A DNA stretch of 64,000 bases from Mangrovimonas sp. ST2L15 (lineage in GTDB: Bacteria > Bacteroidota > Bacteroidia > Flavobacteriales > Flavobacteriaceae): contig NZ_LBIQ01000030.1 of NCBI RefSeq assembly GCF_001280515.1, positions 1,742,501 to 1,806,500 on the forward strand, in the 5' to 3' direction. Under the pieces are notes generated by a model. That model had not been told where the DNA came from. It made no database searches and saw nothing but the letters and a program-made list of their open reading frames with translations. Position numbers and translations under genes: made by a program. Shown here piece after piece: positions 32,452 to 40,692 of this stretch. How positions within the stretch are numbered: position 1 is the stretch's first letter; each line of letters begins with the position of its first letter.

Positions 32452-33195
32452 ATGAACAGATCAAATATTTTAGGAGGTTTGATATTCATTTTGTTACTGC
32501 TATTTATTTTTTTAGAAATAAATCAGCAGGAGTTTTGGGCGCTTTCTATCAAGTCTTTTATAGTACCTGTTATAACTTTTGCTTATTTATCTCACCCAGT
32601 AAAAAAATCTAAATATTTCACCTGGTTTTTAGTTCTTTACACTATTTCAGAATTGACAGGGGCCTTTGAGTTTTTGATAGCTTCTGATGTGATATATGAT
32701 GTGTATTATTATGTTGGGAATCTTCTATATTTTGCCGCTTATAGTTTACTATTATATGATATATATAGAGGTATCAACCTTAAGGAAGTCTTTCGTACCT
32801 ACAAGGCTCATCTTATAGTTTTATCTCTTTTAAACGTCTATATTATTTATACACTTATAAATATTGCTTTCCCTATGAGCAGTTTAGTTGATGCTCCAAA
32901 ATCTAATTTGTATAAATTGGTATTGGAGTTCGGCCTCAATTTAGTGGTATTATTACTACTGACATTTTCCCTAATTGGCTATTTATATAAGGATAACAAA
33001 AAGGCACTTTTGTTATTTTTTGGTTCCCTATCCATTGTATTCTCTGAGGTAATTATTATCGCATATTATTACATTTCTGAAAAAAATGTATTAAATATAG
33101 CTTCGACTATTTTGTTCACTATGGCATTTCTTTTTTACTACAAATATGCCTTAACTCCTGATGAGGATCGAAGTATTTTTGCAGTCAAATCTTAA
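32452..33195 (+). CDS. YhhN-like integral membrane protein, copy 1
   Basis: A 247-residue protein with about eight membrane helices. The pattern, including SIKSFIVPVITFAYL near the second helix, resembles the YhhN/TMEM86 family, some members of which hydrolyse lysoplasmalogens. The match is distant. The ATG at 32452 was chosen over one 36 bases upstream, because a -7 promoter element overlaps the upstream start. The next gene encodes a similar protein, so this is a tandem pair with separate promoters. Function is unproven. Confidence 0.6.
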   Translation: MNRSNILGGLIFILLLLFIFLEINQQEFWALSIKSFIVPVITFAYLSHPVKKSKYFTWFLVLYTISELTGAFEFLIASDVIYDVYYYVGNLLYFAAYSLLLYDIYRGINLKEVFRTYKAHLIVLSLLNVYIIYTLINIAFPMSSLVDAPKSNLYKLVLEFGLNLVVLLLLTFSLIGYLYKDNKKALLLFFGSLSIVFSEVIIIAYYYISEKNVLNIASTILFTMAFLFYYKYALTPDEDRSIFAVKS

Positions 33196-33320
33196 TTAAA
33201 GTCAGCAATAAACGTTCTTTTTATTGCTATTAAATCAATTAAATAGTCTTTTTCTTACTTTTTAATTAAAAAATTAACATTTTATTCGATAAAGTGTATT
33301 TTTAGTAGGATGAAATAACA

Positions 33321-33328
33321 TATATTTG
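33321..33328 (+). promoter_or_regulatory. -7 element upstream of the second YhhN-like gene
   Basis: TATATTTG followed by TAGC is a full TAnnTTTG match, 25 bases before the ATG at 33354. Confidence 0.5.
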
Positions 33329-33353
33329 TAGCGCCCACTTATACTAACCTACT

Positions 33354-34139
33354 ATGAATGAATGGCTAAAGATTAGTTATAATAGAATCTTTGTATGTGT
33401 TCTATTTGTGCTTATCGTTGCGAATGTTGTAGCTACAATAAGCGAAAATGAAATTCTTTTAAAAATTACTAAACCCTTATTTGTTCCGGTGTTTTTGATG
33501 TATTATCTTATCAAGAACAAACATATAGGTACTGCCTTTGTCGCATTTTTACTTACCTCTTTTTTAGGAGACTTTTCATCCATTTTTATTTCAGATGGAA
33601 ACCTTCATAAATTATCTAACTTATTTTACTTCATTAGTTATTTGAGTTTGTTAATCTTGATCTCAACTAAGATTAAAAAAATAACCATTGATAAAGTGAT
33701 AGGTCTTTATTTTGTGTTAGTGGTTTCAATCAACAGCTATTTTCTCTATGAGCTATTTGGAATTTTAAGGATTCAAATTCCAGATCAAGTAGAACTTGGT
33801 TTTTTTGTGGCTAAAAGTTTGGCTCTTTTATTGTTGGCATTTACCTCTTTCGTGGTTTACTTGAACTCAGATTCAAAACCATCCATCATATTTTTAATGG
33901 CAGCCATCTGCTTTGGATTTGCAGATATATTGTATTATGTAAGTAACTATTATATATATAGTTGGAGTTTTGTTATGCTAGATAGGGTTCTACATGTATT
34001 TGGCCTGTTCTTTCTGTTTAACTATATGATTGGTTTCAATCGGAAATTGAAGAAAGATATTGTGGAGGCTAGGTTGCAAACTTCATCATCACAAACCCGG
34101 GACCCGTTTCTGGAAAAGTCCTATTTAGACCACTATTGA
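33354..34139 (+). CDS. YhhN-like integral membrane protein, copy 2
   Basis: A 261-residue protein with about eight membrane helices and a polar C-terminal tail of ~30 residues. The segment LLKITKPLFVPVFLMYYLIK matches the KP-containing second helix of YhhN/TMEM86 proteins better than copy 1 does, and GDFSSIF and FGFADILYYVSNY supply polar residues inside helices. It is similar in size and topology to the preceding gene product. Its last 15 bases overlap the convergent metallophosphatase gene. Lysoplasmalogenase activity is only a possibility. Confidence 0.62.
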   Translation: MNEWLKISYNRIFVCVLFVLIVANVVATISENEILLKITKPLFVPVFLMYYLIKNKHIGTAFVAFLLTSFLGDFSSIFISDGNLHKLSNLFYFISYLSLLILISTKIKKITIDKVIGLYFVLVVSINSYFLYELFGILRIQIPDQVELGFFVAKSLALLLLAFTSFVVYLNSDSKPSIIFLMAAICFGFADILYYVSNYYIYSWSFVMLDRVLHVFGLFFLFNYMIGFNRKLKKDIVEARLQTSSSQTRDPFLEKSYLDHY

Positions 34140-35039
34140 TTTACCTTCGGCAATTTTATTTTTGTCTGAATCAAAATAGAAATCTATTTTACCCAAATTG
34201 ATACCGTAACAACCCACTTGGTTTACCAACATGTTTTGGTCTTCTAGGTTTTTAACAACCGTTGGTTTAGGTAGGAAGGTATGAGTATGGCCCCCAATAA
34301 TCAAATCTATATTTTTGGTTTTTTTGGCTACCGTAAGGTCACTAGGAATGAAATCATGGTTATAATGATACCCTAAGTGAGATAAGCAAATAACAAGGTC
34401 GCATTTTTCATTTTCTTTTAAAATACGGCTCATTTCTTGAGCAGTTTCTATAGGGTCTAAATATTCGGTTTCTTTATACATGGCCTTGTCCACCAATCCT
34501 TCCAACTTGATTCCTAATCCAAAGACACCTATTTTAATACCTTCTTTTACAAAAACTTGATAAGGTTTGACATGGGTATCCATAATCGTGTTTTTGAAAT
34601 TGTAATTGGCAGATAAGAATTGAAAGCTCGCATGGGGAAGTTGAGCGTATAGTCCGTCTATACCGTTATCAAAATCATGATTCCCTATTGTGGCAGCATC
34701 ATATTTCATTTTGCTCATAAGCTTGAATTCCAATTCACCACCATAATAGTTGAAATAGGGGGTACCCTGAAAAATATCACCGGCATCCAGAAGCAAGGTG
34801 TTGGGATTTTCCTTTCTAATGGTATCTATCAGACTGGCCCTTCTGGCTACGCCTCCTTTATTTGGGTTTCTTCCATCTTCTGGTCCAAATGGATCAATAT
34901 GGCTATGAACATCATTGGTGTGTAATATGGTAATTTTAGTCGTTTTTTGACCTAGACTAAAAGATTGTAAACCCAAACTTCCAAGAGAAATAAAGGCGGT
35001 TGCAGCAGTAGCTCTATTTAAAAAATCTCTTCTTTTCAT
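34125..35039 (-). CDS. 5'-nucleotidase/metallophosphatase catalytic half with Tat-like signal
   Basis: A 304-residue exported protein. The N terminus has a twin-arginine motif (KRRDFLNR) before a hydrophobic stretch. The calcineurin-like catalytic domain has all metal motifs: HTNDVHSH, DAGDIFQG, IGNHDFDNG, SHLGYH and GGHTHTFL. This corresponds only to the N-terminal half of UshA-type 5'-nucleotidases. The C-terminal substrate-binding half is a separate gene nine bases upstream, so the two products probably work together on periplasmic nucleotides. Confidence 0.88.
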   Translation of the reverse strand: MKRRDFLNRATAATAFISLGSLGLQSFSLGQKTTKITILHTNDVHSHIDPFGPEDGRNPNKGGVARRASLIDTIRKENPNTLLLDAGDIFQGTPYFNYYGGELEFKLMSKMKYDAATIGNHDFDNGIDGLYAQLPHASFQFLSANYNFKNTIMDTHVKPYQVFVKEGIKIGVFGLGIKLEGLVDKAMYKETEYLDPIETAQEMSRILKENEKCDLVICLSHLGYHYNHDFIPSDLTVAKKTKNIDLIIGGHTHTFLPKPTVVKNLEDQNMLVNQVGCYGINLGKIDFYFDSDKNKIAEGKSIVV

Positions 35040-35048
35040 ATCCTTTCC

Positions 35049-35810
35049 TTAATTTTCCAATTGAATAAATCGATCATCAACAACTGGAGCAATGGTGTCC
35101 GTTTTAATGAAATAATCTAGTAAAACATTTCTAATTTTATAGTCCATAGAATATACCGTATCATTGGGCTTGAAGAAATCCATACCATCACCTCCATTAT
35201 AGAGGTAGTCATTTGTTGCCACATAATAGGTTTTGGCATCTTCAATAGGCTCCCCATGCATGGATGCCTCCTTTAATCCACCTTCTTTGTCTAATACCAA
35301 TTTTAACCCAGAAATAGGATGCGCTCGATGTCTCGAGACTAAGTACTCAACCAGTTTGTTTACCTGACTTCCCTTAAGGGATATGACTACAACTTTGTTT
35401 TCAAAAGGCATGATTTCGTATGCGGTTCTTGTAGTTATATTTCCCTTGGAAATATGGGACCTTATCCCTCCATGGTTAAACATGACCAAATCAATATTTT
35501 TTCCAGTTCTTTTATTGAATATGGGGTTTGTTTGTTCCAATATGGCATCGGCAAATAGATTACCTATGGCTGTATTTAAATCACCATCTTTTTTAGTGTA
35601 GGTTTCCTTAGAGTAACTTAGAACACTATCCAATTCCTTATTTAAATGTTCCCTGTAAGGTTTGATGTAATCTTCAATTTCAGGATTTGTTTTAAGGGAA
35701 TCTGAAATGGGAATTAATACACCTTCAATTTTGACCAATTGTTGTTTTTCCTGTTTGCAAGAAGCTAAAAGGGTGATAGCCAAAAGGAGAGAGAAAAGCT
35801 TTAGTTTCAT
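35049..35810 (-). CDS. 5'-nucleotidase C-terminal (substrate-binding) half, lipoprotein
   Basis: A 253-residue protein with a lipoprotein signal (MKLKLFSLLLAITLLASC, lipid-modified cysteine at 18). The 5_nucleotid_C domain carries NHGGIRSHISKG, PFENKVVVISLKG and the late TNDYLYNGGDGMDFF that contacts the nucleotide base. It has no metallophosphatase domain; that is the next gene. The start at 35810 was chosen because the lipoprotein signal begins there, while an upstream in-frame start would run into the divergent promoter region. Confidence 0.87.
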   Translation of the reverse strand: MKLKLFSLLLAITLLASCKQEKQQLVKIEGVLIPISDSLKTNPEIEDYIKPYREHLNKELDSVLSYSKETYTKKDGDLNTAIGNLFADAILEQTNPIFNKRTGKNIDLVMFNHGGIRSHISKGNITTRTAYEIMPFENKVVVISLKGSQVNKLVEYLVSRHRAHPISGLKLVLDKEGGLKEASMHGEPIEDAKTYYVATNDYLYNGGDGMDFFKPNDTVYSMDYKIRNVLLDYFIKTDTIAPVVDDRFIQLEN

Positions 35811-35854
35811 AACTAAACTTGTATAATTTAATAATCTTTTGAAAGGACTTTTAT

Positions 35855-35862
35855 TACCTTTG
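35855..35862 (+). promoter_or_regulatory. -7 element for the DUF6913-dapA operon
   Basis: TACCTTTG followed by CA is a strong TAnnTTTG match, 21 bases before the ATG at 35884, in the divergent region shared with the nucleotidase lipoprotein gene. Confidence 0.55.
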
Positions 35863-35883
35863 CACAAAAGTCGTAAAGATAGA

Positions 35884-36411
35884 ATGATTTTAAAGGGATT
35901 TAAAGAAAAATCTATTAAAAAACAGTTAAATACTTTTTTAAATCAGCCCAGAGACGGGTTTGATTCTAAGAAGGTGCAAACCCTAGGAATTATTCTCAAT
36001 GCTGATGAAACGATAGGGTTTGAATTGTTGAAATCTATTGGTGAAACTATTAATGTCAGGCCAAACAATATTAAGGTAGTGGCGTTTACTAAGGAGTCAA
36101 GTGAAAAGACTTTTTCGTGGAATGATTGTTTCAATCCGAAAGATTTTGATTGGAAAGGCGGTATAGCCAATCCAGAATTGGAATTGTTCCTTAAAAAGGA
36201 ATTTGACCTTTTAATTAGTTATTATACTCAAGACGTTTTAGAGTTAAAATATATGACGGCTTTTTCCAAATCCAAATTAAAAGTGGGCGTTTTTGAGGCT
36301 GATCCCAGACTCAATGATTTGATCATCAAAACGAACACCAAAGACGTTGAAATATTTAAAAGTGAATTATACAAATACCTAAAGGTGTTAAATAAATTAA
36401 GTAATGAATAA
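35884..36411 (+). CDS. DUF6913-like conserved protein
   Basis: A 175-residue soluble protein without signal peptide, rich in lysine. A central segment (VQTLGIILNADETIGFELLKSIGE) and an alternating beta/alpha pattern suggest a Rossmann-like fold. It fits the flavobacterial DUF6913 family of unknown function. The ATG at 35884 was preferred to one at 35839, because a strong -7 promoter element lies between them. Its end overlaps dapA by eight bases, which indicates coupled translation. Confidence 0.7.
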   Translation: MILKGFKEKSIKKQLNTFLNQPRDGFDSKKVQTLGIILNADETIGFELLKSIGETINVRPNNIKVVAFTKESSEKTFSWNDCFNPKDFDWKGGIANPELELFLKKEFDLLISYYTQDVLELKYMTAFSKSKLKVGVFEADPRLNDLIIKTNTKDVEIFKSELYKYLKVLNKLSNE

Positions 36412-37282
36412 TAAATTTGAAGGAACTGGAGTTGCATTAGTAACGCCTTTCAACGAAGACCTAACTGTAGATTATACGGCGCTAGAAAAAATAGTTAACT
36501 ATAATATAGAGAATGGTACAGATTATTTGGTAATTAGCGGAACTACTGGTGAGAGTGTGACTATTACATCTGATGAAAAAGAAAAAATCATTGGTACCAT
36601 AGTAAAAGTAAATGAAGGTAGAGTCCCTCTTGTATTAGGGATAGGAGGAAACAACACATTAAAGGTGATTGAAGAAATAAAGCAAACAGATTTATCAGGA
36701 ATTGATGCTATTTTATCTGTTTCTCCTTATTATAGCAAACCAACTCAAGAAGGAATTTACCAACACTTTAAAGCCATATCTGAAGCTTGTCCAATAGATA
36801 TTATTTTGTATAATGTACCAGGAAGAACAGCGTCAAACATGTTTCCCGAAACAACCTTAAGGTTGGCAAAAGATTTTAAAAACATTGTGGCTGTTAAAGA
36901 GGCTGGGAATAATGTTGGACAATATCTTCAATTAATTAAAAACAAACCAGAGGATTTTATGATCATATCTGGAGATGATGATTTGGCTCTAGGAGTAGTA
37001 TTGGCTGGAGGATCTGGAGTTATTTCGGTAATTGGACAAGCATTTCCCAAGGAGTTTTCAAAAATGATTCGTTTAGGTTTGGAGGGAGCTGCCAAAGACG
37101 CTTACCAAATTCATTTTAAATTAATGGATGTTACAGGTTATATTTTTTCTGAAAATAACCCTGCTGGAATCAAGGCCGTTTTGGCTGGTTTAGGTTTGTG
37201 TTTGCCAACTGTTAGATTGCCATTGGTGGAAGCTACTGATAGTCTTAAATCAAAAATTAACGAATACATCAAAAACTTCTAA
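36404..37282 (+). CDS. dapA: 4-hydroxy-tetrahydrodipicolinate synthase
   Basis: A 292-residue class I aldolase-fold enzyme. It condenses pyruvate with aspartate semialdehyde, the first committed step to diaminopimelate and lysine. Family marks are GTTGESVTITSDEK, the tyrosine in ILYNVPGRTASN and the Schiff-base lysine in VAVKEAGNN. The length is standard. It is coupled to the DUF6913 gene and followed by a 113-base gap with a new promoter element. Confidence 0.96.
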   Translation: MNNKFEGTGVALVTPFNEDLTVDYTALEKIVNYNIENGTDYLVISGTTGESVTITSDEKEKIIGTIVKVNEGRVPLVLGIGGNNTLKVIEEIKQTDLSGIDAILSVSPYYSKPTQEGIYQHFKAISEACPIDIILYNVPGRTASNMFPETTLRLAKDFKNIVAVKEAGNNVGQYLQLIKNKPEDFMIISGDDDLALGVVLAGGSGVISVIGQAFPKEFSKMIRLGLEGAAKDAYQIHFKLMDVTGYIFSENNPAGIKAVLAGLGLCLPTVRLPLVEATDSLKSKINEYIKNF

Positions 37283-37373
37283 AAAGTTAAAATATACTTA
37301 AACCTTAAGAGCGGAGGTAATCATCGGTTATTTTAGCCTTGGAAAAATATTTTTTAAATCCATATTAATAACC

Positions 37374-37381
37374 TAATTTTG
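37374..37381 (+). promoter_or_regulatory. -7 element for the bamD operon
   Basis: TAATTTTG is a full TAnnTTTG match, 14 bases before the bamD ATG at 37396. Confidence 0.45.
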
Positions 37382-37395
37382 CCTCCTGTTTTAAA

Positions 37396-38211
37396 ATGAT
37401 GAAGAAACTTTTTTACATACTTATAACGTTCACAATTCTAAGCTCTTGTAGCCCATACCAAAAAGCTCTAAAATCAGAAGATGTTGCATTCAAATATCAG
37501 TTGGGTGAAGAATTGTATAATCGTGGTAAGTATTCTAAGGCAAATAAATTATTTGAACAAATCGTGCCAAGTTACCGTGGTAAGCCTCAAGCAGAAAAGC
37601 TAACTTACTTAAACTCCATGGCTTATTACAATATGGAGGATTATTACTTGGCTAGTTATCATTTAGATAGGTTTTCTTCGTCTTATCCTAGAAGTGAGAA
37701 AACGGAAGAAGTTCAATTTCTAAGTGCTAAAAGTTTGTACATGCTTTCTCCAGTTTATTCTAAAGATCAAACTGAAACTAAAGAAGCCTTAGACAAGCTG
37801 CAATTATTTATCAATACCCATCCTGATTCTGAATATTTGCCAGAAGCCAACAAATTGGTGCAGGAGTTGGATTATAAATTAGAGAAAAAAGCCTTTGAAA
37901 TAGCTAAGCAATACAATCAAATTGCTGGATATACAAGAGATTATGATGCTCCTATTAAGGCATTTGAAAATTTTATTTTAGATTTCCCTGGATCAAGCTT
38001 TAGAGAAGAAGCTTTGTACTACAGATTTGATTCTGCTTATCATTTAGCAATCAATAGTATTGAGTATAAAAAGCAGGAGCGTATCGAGGAAGCGATTAAT
38101 TTTTACAACTCTTTTAAAAAGTCATATGGCGAATCTGAGCTTTTGGAATCTGCAGACCAAATGAAAGAGGAATTACAAACCGAGCTACAAAAGTATACTA
38201 CAAAAAGTTAA
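37396..38211 (+). CDS. bamD: Outer membrane assembly lipoprotein BamD
   Basis: A 271-residue lipoprotein (signal MMKKLFYILITFTILSSC, lipid-modified cysteine near 18) made of TPR-like helical repeats (GEELYNRGKYSKANKLFEQIVPSYRGK and similar). It is the BamD part of the beta-barrel assembly machine at the inner face of the outer membrane. The length is usual for Bacteroidota. It leads a tight run of bamD, omega subunit, coaBC, DUF4835 and recN, an arrangement common in the phylum. Confidence 0.9.
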   Translation: MMKKLFYILITFTILSSCSPYQKALKSEDVAFKYQLGEELYNRGKYSKANKLFEQIVPSYRGKPQAEKLTYLNSMAYYNMEDYYLASYHLDRFSSSYPRSEKTEEVQFLSAKSLYMLSPVYSKDQTETKEALDKLQLFINTHPDSEYLPEANKLVQELDYKLEKKAFEIAKQYNQIAGYTRDYDAPIKAFENFILDFPGSSFREEALYYRFDSAYHLAINSIEYKKQERIEEAINFYNSFKKSYGESELLESADQMKEELQTELQKYTTKS

Positions 38212-38215
38212 ATTA

Positions 38216-38551
38216 ATGAAGATGGATTTAAAGAAAATCAAAGCGCCAGTTTCTACGGTAACTTATGATAGAAATCAAATAGATGAACAAACAGATAACA
38301 TCTATGAATCGATTTCTATCATTTCAAGAAGAGCAGAGCAGATTAATTCTGAAATTAAAAAAGAATTGATAGAAAAGCTGGAAGAATTTGCTACTTACAA
38401 TGACAGTTTAGAAGAAATCTTCGAAAACAAAGAGCAAATTGAAGTATCAAAGTTCTATGAGAAATTGCCTAAACCTTATGCATTGGCCATTCAAGAATGG
38501 TTAGATGATAAGATCTATTTTAGAAACACAGAGGACGACTCTAAAGTATAA
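38216..38551 (+). CDS. rpoZ: RNA polymerase omega subunit, Bacteroidota type
   Basis: A 111-residue protein that resembles the Rpb6/omega family of Bacteroidota. An N-terminal segment is followed by a helix typical of omega (NIYESISIISRRAEQINSEIK) and an extended acidic C-terminal region. It is too divergent from E. coli RpoZ to recognise without its context between bamD and coaBC, which is conserved. It helps fold and hold the beta-prime subunit. Confidence 0.82.
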   Translation: MKMDLKKIKAPVSTVTYDRNQIDEQTDNIYESISIISRRAEQINSEIKKELIEKLEEFATYNDSLEEIFENKEQIEVSKFYEKLPKPYALAIQEWLDDKIYFRNTEDDSKV

Positions 38552-38559
38552 TATTACCT

Positions 38560-39771
38560 ATGTCAGTATTAAGCGGCAAAAAAATACTTCTTGGCGTAAG
38601 TGCCGGTATTGCCGCTTATAAAACTGCGTCTTTGGTAAGGCTTTTTATCAAGGCAGGAGCCGAGGTAAAAGTGATTATTACGCCCAATGCCAAAGATTTT
38701 GTTACCCCTTTAACACTTTCAACTTTATCTAAAAATCCGGTTCATTCTTCTTTCTATAATGAGGAAGATGAAAATGCGATTTGGAACAACCATGTTGATT
38801 ATGGTCTTTGGGCCGATTTTATGGTTGTTGCTCCAGCCACTGCCAATACCTTATCAAAAATGGCTAATGGGGTTTGCGACAATTTGTTATTGGCTGTATA
38901 TCTTTCTGCAAAGTGCCCCGTATATTTTGCTCCTGCAATGGATTTGGACATGTACAAACATCCGTCTACAGACAAATCCTTTAGAACGTTGAAAGTATTT
39001 GGGAATATTATGATTCCTGCAGGTACGGGAGAGCTGGCAAGTGGCTTGGTAGGAGAAGGAAGAATGGCGGAGCCTGAGGATATTATTTCGTTCATTGAAC
39101 AAGATATAATAAGTAAACTACCTCTAAAAAATAAAAAGGTTCTTATAACAGCGGGACCTACCTATGAGGCTATAGATCCAGTAAGATTCATAGGGAATCA
39201 TTCCAGTGGAAAAATGGGATTTGAATTGGCCGAATGTGCTGCTTCTCTTGGAGCAGAAGTTATTTTGGTTACCGGCCCCACTTATCTTTCTACCAATAAT
39301 AATTGCATTGAAGTACATCGGATAGTAAGTGCGGAGGAGATGTATCACAAGGTGCATGAATTTTATGAAACATGTGATATTGCTATTTGTTCTGCGGCTG
39401 TTTCAGACTACCGACCAAAAGTGGTGGCAGATAAAAAAATAAAAAAGGAGCAAGAAACGTTACATATAGAGTTGGTGAAGAACAAGGATATCTTGGCTTC
39501 TTTAGGAAAAATAAAGAAACAACAATTCTTAGTTGGATTTGCATTAGAGACCAATAATGAAATAGAAAATGCAAAGGAGAAACTAAAAAGAAAAAATTTA
39601 AATTTAATTGTCTTAAATTCGTTAAACGATCAAGGTGCAGGATTTAAAACACCAACTAATAAAATCACCTTATTTGACGCTCAGGAAAACTTTAAGGCCT
39701 TTGAATTGAAGTCTAAAGCTGAGGTGGCAAATGATATTTTTAATGAAATTGTGATGCATTTAAATGAATAA
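38560..39771 (+). CDS. coaBC: Bifunctional phosphopantothenoylcysteine decarboxylase/phosphopantothenate-cysteine ligase
   Basis: A 403-residue enzyme for two steps of coenzyme A synthesis. The N-terminal flavoprotein half (CoaC) runs to about residue 175, with GVSAGIAAYKTASLVR, a PASANT-like segment (APATANTLSKMANG) and APAMDLDMY. The C-terminal ligase half (CoaB) has ITAGPTYEAIDPVRFIGNHS and AAVSDYRP. Both halves are complete. The stop overlaps the start of the DUF4835 gene by eight bases. coaE of the same pathway is at 52.2 kb. Confidence 0.96.
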   Translation: MSVLSGKKILLGVSAGIAAYKTASLVRLFIKAGAEVKVIITPNAKDFVTPLTLSTLSKNPVHSSFYNEEDENAIWNNHVDYGLWADFMVVAPATANTLSKMANGVCDNLLLAVYLSAKCPVYFAPAMDLDMYKHPSTDKSFRTLKVFGNIMIPAGTGELASGLVGEGRMAEPEDIISFIEQDIISKLPLKNKKVLITAGPTYEAIDPVRFIGNHSSGKMGFELAECAASLGAEVILVTGPTYLSTNNNCIEVHRIVSAEEMYHKVHEFYETCDIAICSAAVSDYRPKVVADKKIKKEQETLHIELVKNKDILASLGKIKKQQFLVGFALETNNEIENAKEKLKRKNLNLIVLNSLNDQGAGFKTPTNKITLFDAQENFKAFELKSKAEVANDIFNEIVMHLNE

Positions 39772-40651
39772 AATTCTTTTATATTTTTTATTGTTTGTTG
39801 GAATTCAGTCGTTTTCCCAAGAATTGAACTGTAATTTAGTTATTAATGCACAACAAACTGGAAATGAAAATTTCCAAGTTTTTACGACGCTTGAAAAGCA
39901 ACTAACCGAATTTGTGAATAATACCACCTGGACTAACAAGGTGTTTAAACCACAAGAGCGCATCAATTGTAGTATGGTTATCACCATTACCAATAAAAGT
40001 GGTGACTTATACAATGGTAGTATTCAGGTTCAATCTACAAGACCAGTTTTTGGTTCTACATACAGCACACCTGTTTATAACGTTAATGATAAGAACTTTT
40101 CATTTAGGTATCAGGAATTCCAAAATATGGTGTTTAACCCCAATCAATTTCAGTCCAATTTGATATCTGTTATAGCATTTCATGTTTATATGATTTTAGG
40201 TGTAGATGCCGATACATTTGCCTTACAAGGCGGTGAGGCTTATTTTCAACAAGCTAGAACCATTGTGAATTACTCACAGCAAGAAGGGTTTTCTGGATGG
40301 AAATTGGAAGATGGGTTGCAAACACGATTTGCTTTAATTGAGACCATTCAATCCCAAACTTATAAAGAGTATCGCCAAGTATTATATGATTATCATCGGG
40401 AGGGCATGGACCTAATGTATGAAGATGTGAAAGCTGCTAAGAAAAATGTGGCAGATGCCATTATAGAATTAGAGCCTATGAATAATAGAAGACCTAATTC
40501 TTACTTAATGCGCACATTTTTTGATGCTAAAGCCGATGAGATCGAACAGGTTTTCTCTGATGGACCTAGCGTTGAAATTACCAAGTTAACTAGTGTGCTT
40601 AACAAAATTGCGCCTATCCATGCCGGTAAATGGCGTTCTATTAAATTTTAG
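39764..40651 (+). CDS. DUF4835-family exported protein
   Basis: A 295-residue protein with a signal peptide (to about residue 19, ...VGIQSFSQ). The family body has LNCNLVINAQQTGNENFQVF and a conserved ending (SVLNKIAPIHAGKWRSIKF). DUF4835 proteins are restricted to Bacteroidota and their role is unknown. The constant place between coaBC and recN in a bamD operon suggests an envelope function, but that is inference. Confidence 0.88.
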   Translation: MNKILLYFLLFVGIQSFSQELNCNLVINAQQTGNENFQVFTTLEKQLTEFVNNTTWTNKVFKPQERINCSMVITITNKSGDLYNGSIQVQSTRPVFGSTYSTPVYNVNDKNFSFRYQEFQNMVFNPNQFQSNLISVIAFHVYMILGVDADTFALQGGEAYFQQARTIVNYSQQEGFSGWKLEDGLQTRFALIETIQSQTYKEYRQVLYDYHREGMDLMYEDVKAAKKNVADAIIELEPMNNRRPNSYLMRTFFDAKADEIEQVFSDGPSVEITKLTSVLNKIAPIHAGKWRSIKF

Positions 40652-40692
40652 TCGTAATTTAGAATTTCCTAACTTCTCTATATTTCGAGAAT

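Noticed and set aside
35839-35883. Upstream start for the DUF6913-like protein
   Set aside because: The region contains the strong -7 element TACCTTTG, so it would not be in the mRNA.
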